From Shinella curvata (GTDB lineage Bacteria > Pseudomonadota > Alphaproteobacteria > Rhizobiales > Rhizobiaceae): DNA of 64,000 bases. Where the stretch lies: NCBI RefSeq assembly GCF_022899935.1, contig NZ_JALJCJ010000005.1:310001-374000 (forward strand), given 5' to 3'. Shown here piece after piece: positions 30,034 to 39,567 of this stretch. Made by a program: the position numbers and the translations under genes. The notes beneath the pieces are model-generated. The model was given only the letters and a program-made list of their open reading frames with translations. It was not told the DNA's origin and searched no databases. Every line of letters begins with the position of its first letter. Positions within the stretch are counted from its first letter, which is position 1.

Positions 30034-30387
30034 TTATTGCGTGTGCATAACGATATTGACGAGCGTGCCGGCGGGGTCGCGTACAAAGAAACGCCGCACG
30101 CCCCATGGCTCGTCCGCCGGACCGTATTCCACGGGATATTTGCCGGCGAGCACCGCCTGATAGGCCGCCTCGACATCATCGACCTCGACCGAAAGCCCCG
30201 GCACCGGCGTGCCGGATCCGCCCTCCGAGGCAAAACTCACCTGCAACGGCATGGTGTCGTCATTGCCATAGGTGGCGATCCAGCCATGGTCCATCAGCAG
30301 ATCCAATCCGAGCACATCCGCATAGAAACGGGCGACCACGCCCGGATCGGCCGTCTCAATATTGGCGACGATGCGTTTGACCTTCAT
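30034..30387 (-). CDS. VOC/glyoxalase-superfamily protein
   Basis: 117 residues, one betaalphabetabetabeta module pair: MKVKRIVANIETADPGVVARFY, LGLDLLMDHGW, and FFVRDPAGTLVNIV at the C-terminus. The small VOC fold serves dioxygenases, isomerases and resistance proteins; function here is unknown. It precedes or follows the sugar-acid genes without an operon partner other than the GntR gene 9 bp upstream on the same strand, with which it may be cotranscribed. Confidence 0.82.
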   Translation of the reverse strand: MKVKRIVANIETADPGVVARFYADVLGLDLLMDHGWIATYGNDDTMPLQVSFASEGGSGTPVPGLSVEVDDVEAAYQAVLAGKYPVEYGPADEPWGVRRFFVRDPAGTLVNIVMHTQ

Positions 30388-30396
30388 GGAAACTCC

Positions 30397-31434
30397 TCAG
30401 CGGGCGACCGGGGTGGCATAAGCGGGAATGGCGGGACGATGCGCCTCGCGCAGTTCCGCGACGCGGCTAATCACCTTGGGCAGCGAGACGACGATGTGAT
30501 GGCGCAGCGTCTCGGCCGCCCGCGCGATATCATCGACATCAAGCGCCCGGAACACGGCAAGATGCTCGGCAATGAAGGGCTCTGCGGCGGGCATGCGATG
30601 CGACACGCCGATGATGTGCTTGCTGACATTCAGCATGAAGCGCGCGCGGCGCAAGGCGATCAGCAGCTCCCGGTTCGGGCAATAGCCGAGGCAGGTAATG
30701 TGCAGGTCGGTTTCGAGATCGTCCATCGCCTGGACCGACAGGTCGGGGTAGGCGGCCAGCGCCTCCTCCAGCCGGTCGCTCATCATGCCGCGCTCGGCGG
30801 GCGGAATGAAGGGGGCGGCCTGCATCAGCGCCACGGGTTCCAGCGCGACGCGGATATCGTGCAGGTCGCGCATGCGGCTCTCATCGAGCGGCACCAGCGT
30901 CCAGCGCATGCGCTCGTCCTTCTCGACGATGCCGAGCGCTTCGAGCCGCGTCAGCGCATCGCGCGCCACCTGCCGGCCGACGCCGCGGGCGCGCGCCAGC
31001 TCCACTTCATTGATGCGATGGCGGCCGAAGACGGAGAGATGCACCATCTCCCGCTCCAGGCTCTCATAGATCGCCTCCCAGCCTGGCGCCTTGCGCAGCC
31101 CCGGCGCTTCCTCGCTCAGCCCGAGCATGTCAGGCGTCAGCGCCACGCGCTTCGGTCCGCTCCGCCCCTGTCCGACCAGAAAGCCCCGCCCGTCGAAGCG
31201 CCTGACCATGCCGCCCTCTTCCAGGAGGACGAGCGCCTGGCGCACCGGCGTGCGGGTGGAGGCAAAGAGGGTCGCGACGGGGCCTTCGAGCAGCAACGCG
31301 CCCTTCGGCAGGCGGCCGGCGGAAATCGCCTGCGCCAGCACGTCGCGGATGCGCAGATAGAGCGGGCTCTTGTCGAGCCCGGCCTCCGCGCCGTCAGCGC
31401 CCGCTTCCGCCAAATCCTGTCCCGTGCCATTCAT
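30397..31434 (-). CDS. GntR/FCD-type regulator with two winged-helix domains
   Basis: 345 residues from the ATG at 31432-31434; no good ribosome-binding site is visible, and in-frame starts at 31446 or a TTG at 31470 are alternatives. The first GntR winged helix (about 22-88) has SPLYLRIRDVLAQAISAGRLP and TRTPVRQALVLLEEGG. The second winged helix (about 115-185) has WEAIYESLEREMVHL and GRQVARDALTRLEALGIVE. An FCD-like ligand domain follows. Tandem winged helices before an FCD domain are uncommon. Target unknown; the adjacent VOC gene is the likely cotranscribed partner. Confidence 0.8.
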   Translation of the reverse strand: MNGTGQDLAEAGADGAEAGLDKSPLYLRIRDVLAQAISAGRLPKGALLLEGPVATLFASTRTPVRQALVLLEEGGMVRRFDGRGFLVGQGRSGPKRVALTPDMLGLSEEAPGLRKAPGWEAIYESLEREMVHLSVFGRHRINEVELARARGVGRQVARDALTRLEALGIVEKDERMRWTLVPLDESRMRDLHDIRVALEPVALMQAAPFIPPAERGMMSDRLEEALAAYPDLSVQAMDDLETDLHITCLGYCPNRELLIALRRARFMLNVSKHIIGVSHRMPAAEPFIAEHLAVFRALDVDDIARAAETLRHHIVVSLPKVISRVAELREAHRPAIPAYATPVAR

Positions 31435-31639
31435 GGCGCGGACCATGGCATGAATGCACCATGCCGACAACGGTCGTGATGACGAACGCGGCCGGCAAGG
31501 AAATTGCGTCGCACCGTCAAAAAATCGTCATTCCTTTCGTGACGTGCGGGGCGTTTTGCGCTAGGGAAACCCTCGTAAGGCTCGCAATCCGGCTTCAACA
31601 CGCCCATATGCCAGCCACGTCCACCTCGAGGAATTGACC

Positions 31640-33475
31640 ATGCCCGCATATCGCTCCCGAACCACCACCCACGGCCGCAACATGGCCGGTGCCCGCGGCC
31701 TCTGGCGCGCGACCGGCATGAAGGATTCGGATTTCGGCAAGCCGATTATCGCGGTGGTGAACTCCTTTACCCAGTTCGTGCCCGGCCACGTGCACCTGAA
31801 GGACCTTGGCCAACTCGTCGCCCGCGAGATCGAAAAAGCCGGCGGCGTCGCCAAGGAATTCAACACGATCGCCGTCGACGACGGTATCGCCATGGGCCAT
31901 GACGGCATGCTCTATTCGCTGCCGTCGCGCGAAATCATCGCCGACTCGGTCGAGTACATGGTCAACGCGCATTGCGCCGACGCCATGGTCTGCATCTCGA
32001 ACTGCGACAAGATCACGCCCGGCATGCTGAATGCCGCCATGCGCCTCAACATCCCCGCCGTCTTCGTTTCCGGCGGCCCGATGGAAGCCGGCAAGGTCGT
32101 GTTGCACGGCAAGACCCACGCGCTCGACCTCGTCGATGCCATGGTCGCTGCCGCCGATGACAAGATCTCCGACGAGGACGTCAAGGTCATCGAGCGCTCC
32201 GCCTGCCCGACCTGCGGCTCCTGCTCCGGCATGTTCACGGCCAATTCGATGAACTGTCTGACCGAGGCTCTGGGCCTGTCGCTGCCCGGCAACGGCTCGA
32301 CGCTCGCCACCCATGCCGACCGCAAGCGCCTCTTCGTCGAGGCCGGCCACCTGATCGTCGATCTCGCGCGCCGCTATTACGAGCAGGAAGACGACAGCAT
32401 CCTGCCGCGCAACGTCGCCAACAAGCGCGCCTTTGAAAACGCCATGTCGCTCGACGTGGCCATGGGCGGCTCGACCAACACGGTGTTGCACATCCTGGCG
32501 GCTGCCTATGAAGGCGGCATCGATTTCGACCTTGATGATATCGACCAGCTGTCGCGCCGCGTTCCCTGCCTTTCCAAGGTGGCGCCCGCCAAGCAGGACG
32601 TTCACATGGAAGACGTGCACCGCGCCGGCGGCATCATGCGCATCCTCGGCGAACTCGATCGCGGCGGCCTCATCCACCGCGACACGCCGACCGTGCATTC
32701 CGAAACGCTCGGCCACGCCATCGACCGCTGGGACATCACCCGCACGACCAGCGAGACGGTGCGCACCTTCTTCCGCGCAGCACCCGGCGGCATCCCGACC
32801 CAGGTCGCCTTCAGCCAGGAAGCCCGCTGGGACGAACTGGATACCGATGGCGAAAACGGCGTCATCCGCTCCGTCGAACACCCGTTCTCGAAGGACGGCG
32901 GCCTTGCCGTTCTCTCGGGCAACATCGCGCTCGACGGCTGCATCGTGAAGACGGCCGGCGTCGATGAATCGATCCTGAAGTTCACCGGTCCCGCGGTCGT
33001 CTTCGAAAGCCAAGATGCGGCGGTGAAGGGCATCCTCGGCAATGAAGTCAAGGCCGGCGACGTCGTCGTCATCCGCTACGAAGGCCCGAAGGGCGGCCCC
33101 GGCATGCAGGAAATGCTCTATCCGACGAGCTATCTGAAGTCGAAGGGTCTCGGAAAGGCCTGCGCGCTCGTCACCGACGGTCGCTTCTCCGGCGGCACAT
33201 CCGGTCTGTCGATCGGCCATGCCTCGCCGGAAGCGGCACAGGGCGGCACGATCGGCCTCGTACGCGATGGCGACACCATCGAGATCGACATCCCGAACCG
33301 CACGATCAACCTCGCAGTTCCGGAAGCCGAACTTGCCGCTCGCCGCGCCGAACAGGACAAGCTCGGCTGGAAGCCGGCCGCCCCCCGCAAGCGCAATGTC
33401 ACGACGGCGCTGAAGGCCTATGCCGCCTTCGCCGCCAGCGCCGACAAGGGCGCCGTGCGCATCCTGCCGGAATAA
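31640..33475 (+). CDS. ilvD: dihydroxy-acid dehydratase
   Basis: 611 residues from the ATG at 31640, with GAGG 8 bases upstream; a TTG two codons earlier is not needed. It converts 2,3-dihydroxy-3-methylvalerate/isovalerate to the oxo acids in isoleucine and valine synthesis. Iron-sulfur cysteines occur in [11 protein letters not shown] and in [19 protein letters not shown]. The catalytic Ser lies in [11 protein letters not shown] near the C-terminus, and the N-terminus [24 protein letters not shown] is the standard one. It is monocistronic, as in most rhizobia, and ends at a terminator. Confidence 0.97.
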   Translation: MPAYRSRTTTHGRNMAGARGLWRATGMKDSDFGKPIIAVVNSFTQFVPGHVHLKDLGQLVAREIEKAGGVAKEFNTIAVDDGIAMGHDGMLYSLPSREIIADSVEYMVNAHCADAMVCISNCDKITPGMLNAAMRLNIPAVFVSGGPMEAGKVVLHGKTHALDLVDAMVAAADDKISDEDVKVIERSACPTCGSCSGMFTANSMNCLTEALGLSLPGNGSTLATHADRKRLFVEAGHLIVDLARRYYEQEDDSILPRNVANKRAFENAMSLDVAMGGSTNTVLHILAAAYEGGIDFDLDDIDQLSRRVPCLSKVAPAKQDVHMEDVHRAGGIMRILGELDRGGLIHRDTPTVHSETLGHAIDRWDITRTTSETVRTFFRAAPGGIPTQVAFSQEARWDELDTDGENGVIRSVEHPFSKDGGLAVLSGNIALDGCIVKTAGVDESILKFTGPAVVFESQDAAVKGILGNEVKAGDVVVIRYEGPKGGPGMQEMLYPTSYLKSKGLGKACALVTDGRFSGGTSGLSIGHASPEAAQGGTIGLVRDGDTIEIDIPNRTINLAVPEAELAARRAEQDKLGWKPAAPRKRNVTTALKAYAAFAASADKGAVRILPE

Positions 33476-33481
33476 GCTTTT

Positions 33482-33520
33482 GCCGGGCGCGGAAATCCTT
33501 TTCGCGCCCGGCCTGCTTTT
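33482..33520 (+). terminator. terminator between ilvD and the third GFA gene
   Basis: A 10-bp stem GCCGGGCGCG/CGCGCCCGGC (33482-33512) followed by CTGCTTTT. It sits just after ilvD and just before the convergent GFA stop. Confidence 0.75.
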
Positions 33521-33924
33521 CAGAGGTGCCTTGTCACCTCGGGCGTGTTCCACCAGGCATTGTTTCGTCCGTCGAAATACTGGATCGGCAACTCCGCCAG
33601 TTCGCTTTGCTCGATGTTATCGAGGCAGGCGACATTGATCGAAACATAATCCCCGCCGATTGCCTCGATATAACCGTGCCCGAAGGCCGAGACGCCGCAA
33701 TTCTTGCAGAAACGGTGGTGGCCGCTCATCGTGCCGAACTGGTAGTCGCCGAGATCGGCCTCGTCGCATTGCAGGCGAAAGGCATCCGGCTTGATCTGGG
33801 CGCCCCAATACCGCTTCTTCGAGCAGATCGAGCAATTGCAGCGGCCTGTACCAGCTTCGAGATCGATATCCGCCTCGTACTGGATCTTCCCGCAGTGGCA
33901 GCTTCCCTTGTAGGTCTTCAGCAT
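33520..33924 (-). CDS. GFA-family zinc protein, divergent from MarR regulator
   Basis: 134 residues from the ATG at 33922-33924, with GGAGAGCG upstream; the open frame continues upstream into the MarR gene and is ignored. Zinc ligands: GSCHCGK (8-14), CNCSICSKK and FCKNCG. It shares a short promoter region with a MarR-family gene whose twin palindromes (33959-33974 and 33992-34007) overlap both promoters, so it is probably the MarR target. Formaldehyde or thiol-electrophile stress is a plausible inducer, but that is inference. Confidence 0.87.
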   Translation of the reverse strand: MLKTYKGSCHCGKIQYEADIDLEAGTGRCNCSICSKKRYWGAQIKPDAFRLQCDEADLGDYQFGTMSGHHRFCKNCGVSAFGHGYIEAIGGDYVSINVACLDNIEQSELAELPIQYFDGRNNAWWNTPEVTRHL

Positions 33925-33958
33925 CACGCTCTCCTCGCTTGCGTCATCAGGCGTTAAA

Positions 33959-33974
33959 TGACAATATACTGTCA
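33959..33974. promoter_or_regulatory. MarR operator copy 1
   Basis: TGACA-ATATAC-TGTCA, a 5-bp-arm perfect inverted repeat between the divergent GFA and MarR genes. The near-identical copy 2 lies 33 bp away (centre to centre). Confidence 0.7.
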
Positions 33975-33991
33975 AAAGAACCATTGCAAAA

Positions 33992-34007
33992 CGACAACAT
34001 GCTGTCA
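33992..34007. promoter_or_regulatory. MarR operator copy 2
   Basis: CGACA-ACATGC-TGTCA; GACA/TGTC arms match copy 1. It ends 2 bp before the MarR start codon, so binding would block its transcription start or a leaderless mRNA. Confidence 0.7.
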
Positions 34008-34009
34008 AT

Positions 34010-34471
34010 ATGAAATCGGATCGCACCCCCGCCGGCGACGCCTTCGCCGCCTTCGCCATTTCCGTCCTGCGCCTTGCCGGCCATCTGCAGAATGCCGGCG
34101 ATGCGCTGGCCAAACCGACTGGCCAGACGAGCGCCCGCTGGCAGGTTCTGGCCGCAGCCGATCACGCACCGATGTCCGTCGCCGATGCCGGGCGGGCGCT
34201 CGGCATGACGCGGCAGGGCGTTCAACGCATCGCCGACCTGCTCGAGAAGGACGGTCTTATCCTCTACGCCGACAATCCGGCCCACCAGCGCGCCAAGCTG
34301 ATGGCGCTGACCGAGAGCGGCAAGGCGGCGCTCGCGGCGATCCAGGCACGACAGGCCGTCTGGGCCAACGCGCTGGGCGAGATACTCGGAAAAAAAGAAA
34401 TCGCTGAGGCAACGCACACCGTCATTGCCGCGTTACAGGCCGTTGAGAAACAGTCCGTGCCGGAAGGGTGA
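34010..34471 (+). CDS. MarR-family transcriptional regulator
   Basis: 153 residues. The winged helix spans about 45-115: LAAADHAPMSVADAGRALG, MTRQGVQRIADLLEKDGLI as recognition helix, and NPAHQRAKLMALTESG as wing. Flanking helices form the dimer. The ATG at 34010 follows the second operator by two bases and has no Shine-Dalgarno, so the message may be leaderless. It very probably represses itself and the divergent GFA gene through the two palindromes. Confidence 0.88.
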   Translation: MKSDRTPAGDAFAAFAISVLRLAGHLQNAGDALAKPTGQTSARWQVLAAADHAPMSVADAGRALGMTRQGVQRIADLLEKDGLILYADNPAHQRAKLMALTESGKAALAAIQARQAVWANALGEILGKKEIAEATHTVIAALQAVEKQSVPEG

Positions 34472-34552
34472 GACCGGCTTGCGCTTTGACACGCGCTAAA
34501 AATGTTGATACCAACGCATTTGTCGCAAGCCCGAGAAAGAGGAGTTCCGAGC

Positions 34553-35287
34553 ATGAGACCGAACCACGAGATCGTATCCCGGGAGGAATGGTTGACGGCC
34601 CGCAAGGCGCTGCTGGCCATGGAGAAGGAGGAAACGAAGCTGCGCGACAAGGTGCGCGCCGAACGTCTCACCCTCCCCTGGGTCAAGGTCGACAAGACCT
34701 ACACTTTCGAGACACCCGATGGCCGCAAGACGCTCGCCGAACTGTTCGGCGGCCGCAGCCAGCTCATCGTCTACCACTTCATGTATGGTCCAGAATGGGA
34801 GGCCGGCTGCCCCGGCTGCTCCTTCATGGCCGATCATATCGACGGCATGCTGCCGCATCTGAACAACCACGACGTCACGATGATCGCCGTCTCCCGCGCG
34901 CCGCTGGAGAAGCTGACTGCCTACAAGAAGCGCATGGGCTGGACATTTCCCTGGGTGTCGTCCTTCGGCAGCGATTTCAATTTCGACTACCACGTCTCCT
35001 TCACCAAGGAGGAGCTGGCGAGCGGCAAGGTGATGTACAATTACCGCGAAACGCCGACCGCCGATGCGCATGACGAACTGCCCGGCCTCAGCGCCTTCGC
35101 CAGGGACGAGGATGGCACGGTCTACCACACCTATTCCGACTATGCCCGCGGCGGCGAGGAAGCCTTGGGCACCCTGATGATCCTGGACCGGGCACCCAAG
35201 GGCCGTAACGAGACCGGCACGCTGAGCTTCGTCAAGCGCAAGGACGAATATGTTGAAGCCCCCAAGACGCATTCCTGCTGCGACTGA
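34553..35287 (+). CDS. DUF899 thioredoxin-like protein
   Basis: 244 residues from the ATG at 34553, with AAAGAGGAG upstream. DUF899 family: HEIVSREEWLTARKALLAMEKE (helical N-terminus), RAERLTLPWVKVDKTYTFETPDG, LIVYHFMYGPEW and the cysteine motif GCPGCSFMADHIDG (about 83-96) in the thioredoxin-like CxxC position. The C-terminus ends in HSCCD. It is a probable redox protein with no known substrate. The inverted repeat GTTG-ATAC-CAAC (34504-34515) lies just upstream and may be an operator. The two-domain VOC gene follows 26 bp later, probably cotranscribed. Confidence 0.85.
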   Translation: MRPNHEIVSREEWLTARKALLAMEKEETKLRDKVRAERLTLPWVKVDKTYTFETPDGRKTLAELFGGRSQLIVYHFMYGPEWEAGCPGCSFMADHIDGMLPHLNNHDVTMIAVSRAPLEKLTAYKKRMGWTFPWVSSFGSDFNFDYHVSFTKEELASGKVMYNYRETPTADAHDELPGLSAFARDEDGTVYHTYSDYARGGEEALGTLMILDRAPKGRNETGTLSFVKRKDEYVEAPKTHSCCD

Positions 35288-35313
35288 ACAAAACCCAAAA
35301 AGGGAGACCCCGC

Positions 35314-36090
35314 ATGCATAAGGACTATGGCAAGTTCTGCTGGTACGAGTTGATGACGACCGACGTCCCCGCCGCCGAACGCTTTTATGCCTCGGTTGTC
35401 GGCTGGTCGATGCGCGATTCCGGCATGGAGGGCATGAAATACACGCTCGCCTTTGCCGGCGAGACACAGGCGGCCGGCATTTGCGAGATACCGGCGGAGG
35501 CCCAGGGCATGCCACCGGTCTGGACCGGCTACATCTTCACCGACAGGATCGAGGATACCTGCAACGACATCACTGCCAACGGCGGCAAGATCATGCGCCC
35601 ACCGGACGACATTCCCGGTGTCGGCCGCTTCGCCGTCGCCGCGGATCCACACGGCGCCATGTTCTCGCTCTTCACCACGCAGGATGAAGGCCCGGGAGAA
35701 CCGGGCATGATGGAACCCGGCCGCATCGGCTGGCACGAGCTGATGGCCGGTGACCTCGACGAGGCCTGGGCTTTCTATTCGAAGACCTTCGGCTGGACGA
35801 AGGACATGGCCGTCGACATGTCGGAAGGCGGCATGGGCATCTACCAGACCTTCGCCGTGCGCGGCGGGAACGCCATCGGCGGCATGATGACAAACCCGCC
35901 CGGCTCCCCGGCGCCGCCGTTCTGGGGCTACTACTTCGTCGTCCAGGGCCTCGATGCCGCGGCAAAACGCGTCACCGATGGCGGCGGCACAATCGTCATG
36001 GGGCCGATGGAGGTGCCCGGTGGTGCCTGGATCATCAACTGCACGGACCCACAGGGCGTCTTCTTCTCGCTGGTCGCAATGCACCGCTGA
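35314..36090 (+). CDS. two-domain VOC family protein
   Basis: 258 residues, with AAGGGAGA upstream of the ATG. Two homologous VOC modules: residues 1-125 (GKFCWYELMTTDVPAAERFY, VGWSMRDSGM) and 135-258 (GRIGWHELMAGDLDEAWAFYSKTFGW, WIINCTDPQGVFFSLVA). This matches the 27-kDa CFP-30B-like VOC proteins of actinobacteria and rhizobia. Function is unknown. It follows the DUF899 gene at 26 bp; both families often accompany each other near stress regulators. Confidence 0.85.
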   Translation: MHKDYGKFCWYELMTTDVPAAERFYASVVGWSMRDSGMEGMKYTLAFAGETQAAGICEIPAEAQGMPPVWTGYIFTDRIEDTCNDITANGGKIMRPPDDIPGVGRFAVAADPHGAMFSLFTTQDEGPGEPGMMEPGRIGWHELMAGDLDEAWAFYSKTFGWTKDMAVDMSEGGMGIYQTFAVRGGNAIGGMMTNPPGSPAPPFWGYYFVVQGLDAAAKRVTDGGGTIVMGPMEVPGGAWIINCTDPQGVFFSLVAMHR

Positions 36091-36112
36091 CGGACGACCA
36101 GCCGGCGAGCAA

Positions 36113-36141
36113 GCGGGGTGCCAAGGTCCCCGGCACCCCGC
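36113..36141 (+). terminator. stem-loop after the VOC gene, T-poor
   Basis: GCGGGGTGCC/GGCACCCCGC with a 9-nt loop (36113-36141). The following bases are CCCC, not T, so it may be a processing or pausing hairpin rather than a standard terminator. It separates the VOC gene from the next operon. Confidence 0.4.
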
Positions 36142-36228
36142 CCCCATTCTCGCTTGCAATCTCTCTTCGCATTGCACAAACTCTCCCCGATGGCGGCTCA
36201 AGACCGCCCGAGGGGAACAAGAGAGCGC

Positions 36229-39200
36229 ATGTCGATCAAGGCCGGTATCTACCACCTCACCTATTACATCTACGACAAACCGGTCCGCCTCGGACCCCAG
36301 ATCATCCGGCTGAAGCCGGCGGCGCATTCCAAGACAAAGGTGATCAGCCATTCGCTGAAGGTTTCGCCCGAAAACCACTTCGTGAACCTGCAGCAGGACC
36401 CCTACGGCAACTATCTCGCCCGCTTCGTCTTTCCCGATCCGGTGACGGAACTGAAGATCGAGGTCGATCTCGTCGCCGACATGACGGTCTACAATCCCTT
36501 CGATTTCTTCGTCGAGGAGGAGGCCGAGCACTGGCCCTTCGACTATCCGGAGGAGCTGCGCGAAGACCTGAACATCTATCGCGTGCCGGAGCCGATGGAT
36601 CCGGCGCTCGAAGCCTTCATGAAGACGATCGACCGCACGCCGCACCAGCGCACGGTCGACATGGTCGTTGGCCTCAATGCGCGGCTCCAGCAGACGATCG
36701 GCTATGTCATCCGCATGGAGCCGGGCGTGCAGACGCCCGAGCAGACGCTGACGACCGCACTCGGCTCCTGCCGCGATTCGAGCTGGCTGCTTGTGCAGAT
36801 CCTGCGCAATCTCGGCTTCGCCGCCCGCTTCGTGTCGGGCTATCTCATCCAGCTCGCGCCGGACCTGAAGGCCCTTGACGGCCCCTCCGGCACCGAGGTC
36901 GATTTCACCGACCTGCACGCCTGGTGCGAAGTCTATCTGCCCGGCGCCGGCTGGATTGGCCTCGACCCGACCTCCGGCCTCCTGACCGGCGAAAGCCACA
37001 TCCCGCTTGCCGCCACGCCGCATTACCGCAATGCCGCGCCGATCAGCGGCGGATATTTCGGCGAAGCAAACACCGAATTCGACTTTGCCATGACGGTGAC
37101 CCGCGTCGCCGAACATCCCCGCATCACCAAACCCTTTTCCGACGAGAGCTGGAATGCGCTGAACGCGCTCGGCCGTGACGTGGATACGGTGCTGGCCGCC
37201 AATGACGTGCGTCTCACCATGGGCGGCGAGCCGACCTTCGTCTCGATCGACGATTTCGAATCCGCCGAATGGAACACCGCCGCCGTCGGCCCGACCAAGC
37301 GCGAAAAGGCCGACACGCTGATCCGGCGCCTGCGCGAAAAATTCGCGCCCGGCGGTTTCCTGCATTACGGCCAGGGCAAGTGGTATCCCGGTGAAAGCCT
37401 GCCGCGCTGGACCTTCTCGCTCTACTGGCGGCGCGACGGTAAGCCGATCTGGCAGAACCCTGCGCTCATCGCCGAGGAAGGCAGCGATGCCGACGTCAGC
37501 GAAGCCGATGCCGCGGCGGTGCTTGCGGGCATCGCCGGAGAGCTCGGCATCGCCGCCGACATGGTCCAGCCCGCCTATGAAGACCCGGCCGAATGGACCA
37601 TCAAGGAGGGCAATCTTCCCGAGAATGTCGATCCCTCGAATTCCAAGCTGGAAGACCCCGAAGAGCGCAACCGCATCGCCCGCGTCTTCGAACGCGGCCT
37701 GACCGCGCCGACCGGCCATATCCTGCCGGTTCAGGCATGGAATGCGAAGGCTGACGGCAAACGCTGGATCAGCGAAAGATGGCGCACGCGCCGCGGCAAG
37801 ATCTTCCTCGTGCCCGGTGACAGCCCTGTGGGCTACCGCCTGCCGCTCGGCGCCCTGCCCTACCTTTCGCCCTCGAACTATCCCTACATCAATCCGGCCG
37901 ATCCCTCCGAGGACAAACCGCCACTGCCGGATTTCGCCAAAACCGGCCGCACGATGGCGGAAGCCTCGTTTCAAGCGAGCGAAGCGGGGCAGGATCGCAT
38001 CGAACAGGTGCGCAGCGAGATCGTCGGCACCGTGCGCACGGCGATGAGCGTCGAGGCGCGCGACGGGCGGCTCTGCATCTTCATGCCGCCCGTCGAGCGT
38101 GTCGAGGACTATCTCGAGCTGGTGACGGCTGCCGAGCGTGCCGCCGAGCGGCTTGGTCTGGCCGTCCATATCGAGGGCTATGCACCGCCGCAGGACGAGC
38201 GCCTCAACGTCATCCGCGTCGCGCCCGATCCGGGTGTCATCGAAGTCAACATCCATCCGGCGTCGAACTGGCAGGATTGCGTCGACATCACCACCGCCGT
38301 CTACGAGGAGGCGCGCCAGTCGCGCCTCGGCGCCGACAAGTTCATGATCGACGGCCGCCACACCGGCACCGGCGGCGGTAACCATGTGGTCGTCGGCGGC
38401 AAGAACCCGAACGACAGCCCGTTCCTGCGCCGGCCGGATTTGCTGAAAAGCCTCGTGCTCCACTGGCAGCGTCACCCGTCGCTCTCCTATCTGTTCTCCG
38501 GCATGTTCATCGGCCCGACCAGCCAGGCGCCGCGTTTCGACGAAGCGCGGCACGATAGCCTCTACGAGCTGGAGATCGCCCTGTCGCAGGTGCCTGCGCC
38601 CAGCGAGGGTGCTCCACCGCTGCCCTGGCTCGTCGATCGGCTGTTCCGCAACCTCCTGACCGACGTAACCGGCAACACGCACCGCTCGGAAATCTGCATC
38701 GACAAGCTGTTCTCCCCGGACGGACCGACCGGCCGGCTCGGGCTCGTCGAGTTCCGCGGCTTCGAAATGCCGCCGAATGCCCGCATGAGCCTTGCCCAGC
38801 AGCTGCTGATCCGCGCCCTCATCGCCCGCTTCTGGCTGAACCCGGCTGAGGGCGGCTTCGTGCGCTGGGGCACGACACTGCATGACCGCTTCATGCTGCC
38901 GCATTATGTCTGGCAGGATTTTCTGGATGTGCTCGCCGACCTCCGGGCGAACGGCTTCGAGCTCAGGCCCGAATGGTTTGCCGCCCAGCTCGAATTCCGC
39001 TTCCCCTTCTGCGGCGAGGTCGAATACGAGGGTGCCAATCTCGAAGTGCGCCAAGCGCTGGAGCCCTGGCATGTCATGGGCGAGGAGGGCGCGATCGGCG
39101 GCACCGTCCGCTATGTCGACTCGTCGGTCGAGCGGCTTCAGGTGACGCTGGAGACCGTCAATCCCGAACGCTACACCGTGGCCTGCAACGGTCGCCCGGT

Positions 39201-39549
39201 CCCGCTGAAAAGCACGGGCACCAGGGGCGTCTCGGTCGCCGGCGTGCGCTACAAGGCCTGGCAGCCCGCATCTGGGTTACATCCGGTGCTGCCCGTCAAC
39301 ACACCGCTTACTTTCGACATTTATGATACATGGTCGAAGCGAGCGATCGGGGGCTGCATTTACCACGTTGCCCATCCGGGCGGACGCAACTATGACACCT
39401 TCCCGGTAAACGGAAACGAGGCCGAGGCGCGCCGGCTGGCGCGGTTCGAGCCCTGGGGGCACAGGACGGGCGGCTATCTCTTGCAGCAGGAAATTCCGCC
39501 GGCGGATTTTCCGCTGACGCTGGATTTGCGCAGGCCGCCCGGCATCTAG
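36229..39549 (+). CDS. DUF2126 protein with N-terminal transglutaminase-like domain
   Basis: 1106 residues from the ATG at 36229. Residues 1-85 form the bacterial transglutaminase-like N-terminal beta domain ([23 protein letters not shown]). The transglutaminase/cysteine-protease core (about 145-260) has a complete triad: Cys181 in [10 protein letters not shown], His230 in DLHAWCEV and Asp246 in GLDPTSG. Residues about 300-1106 are the DUF2126 region, with [13 protein letters not shown] (about 712) and [11 protein letters not shown] (about 840). These resemble ligand-binding motifs of glutamine-synthetase/GCS2-type amide ligases (inference). First gene of a three-gene operon with an ATP-grasp/alpha-E protein and a second transglutaminase-like protein. 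Substrate unknown. Confidence 0.88.
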   Translation: MSIKAGIYHLTYYIYDKPVRLGPQIIRLKPAAHSKTKVISHSLKVSPENHFVNLQQDPYGNYLARFVFPDPVTELKIEVDLVADMTVYNPFDFFVEEEAEHWPFDYPEELREDLNIYRVPEPMDPALEAFMKTIDRTPHQRTVDMVVGLNARLQQTIGYVIRMEPGVQTPEQTLTTALGSCRDSSWLLVQILRNLGFAARFVSGYLIQLAPDLKALDGPSGTEVDFTDLHAWCEVYLPGAGWIGLDPTSGLLTGESHIPLAATPHYRNAAPISGGYFGEANTEFDFAMTVTRVAEHPRITKPFSDESWNALNALGRDVDTVLAANDVRLTMGGEPTFVSIDDFESAEWNTAAVGPTKREKADTLIRRLREKFAPGGFLHYGQGKWYPGESLPRWTFSLYWRRDGKPIWQNPALIAEEGSDADVSEADAAAVLAGIAGELGIAADMVQPAYEDPAEWTIKEGNLPENVDPSNSKLEDPEERNRIARVFERGLTAPTGHILPVQAWNAKADGKRWISERWRTRRGKIFLVPGDSPVGYRLPLGALPYLSPSNYPYINPADPSEDKPPLPDFAKTGRTMAEASFQASEAGQDRIEQVRSEIVGTVRTAMSVEARDGRLCIFMPPVERVEDYLELVTAAERAAERLGLAVHIEGYAPPQDERLNVIRVAPDPGVIEVNIHPASNWQDCVDITTAVYEEARQSRLGADKFMIDGRHTGTGGGNHVVVGGKNPNDSPFLRRPDLLKSLVLHWQRHPSLSYLFSGMFIGPTSQAPRFDEARHDSLYELEIALSQVPAPSEGAPPLPWLVDRLFRNLLTDVTGNTHRSEICIDKLFSPDGPTGRLGLVEFRGFEMPPNARMSLAQQLLIRALIARFWLNPAEGGFVRWGTTLHDRFMLPHYVWQDFLDVLADLRANGFELRPEWFAAQLEFRFPFCGEVEYEGANLEVRQALEPWHVMGEEGAIGGTVRYVDSSVERLQVTLETVNPERYTVACNGRPVPLKSTGTRGVSVAGVRYKAWQPASGLHPVLPVNTPLTFDIYDTWSKRAIGGCIYHVAHPGGRNYDTFPVNGNEAEARRLARFEPWGHRTGGYLLQQEIPPADFPLTLDLRRPPGI

Positions 39550-39567
39550 CCCCCTAGGAGACAGTGA

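Noticed and set aside
35140..39072. A 1310-codon open frame on the minus strand across DUF899, VOC and DUF2126 genes
   Set aside because: It crosses several well-supported genes and intergenic regions on the other strand, with no start signal and Arg/His-rich low-information sequence. A shadow.
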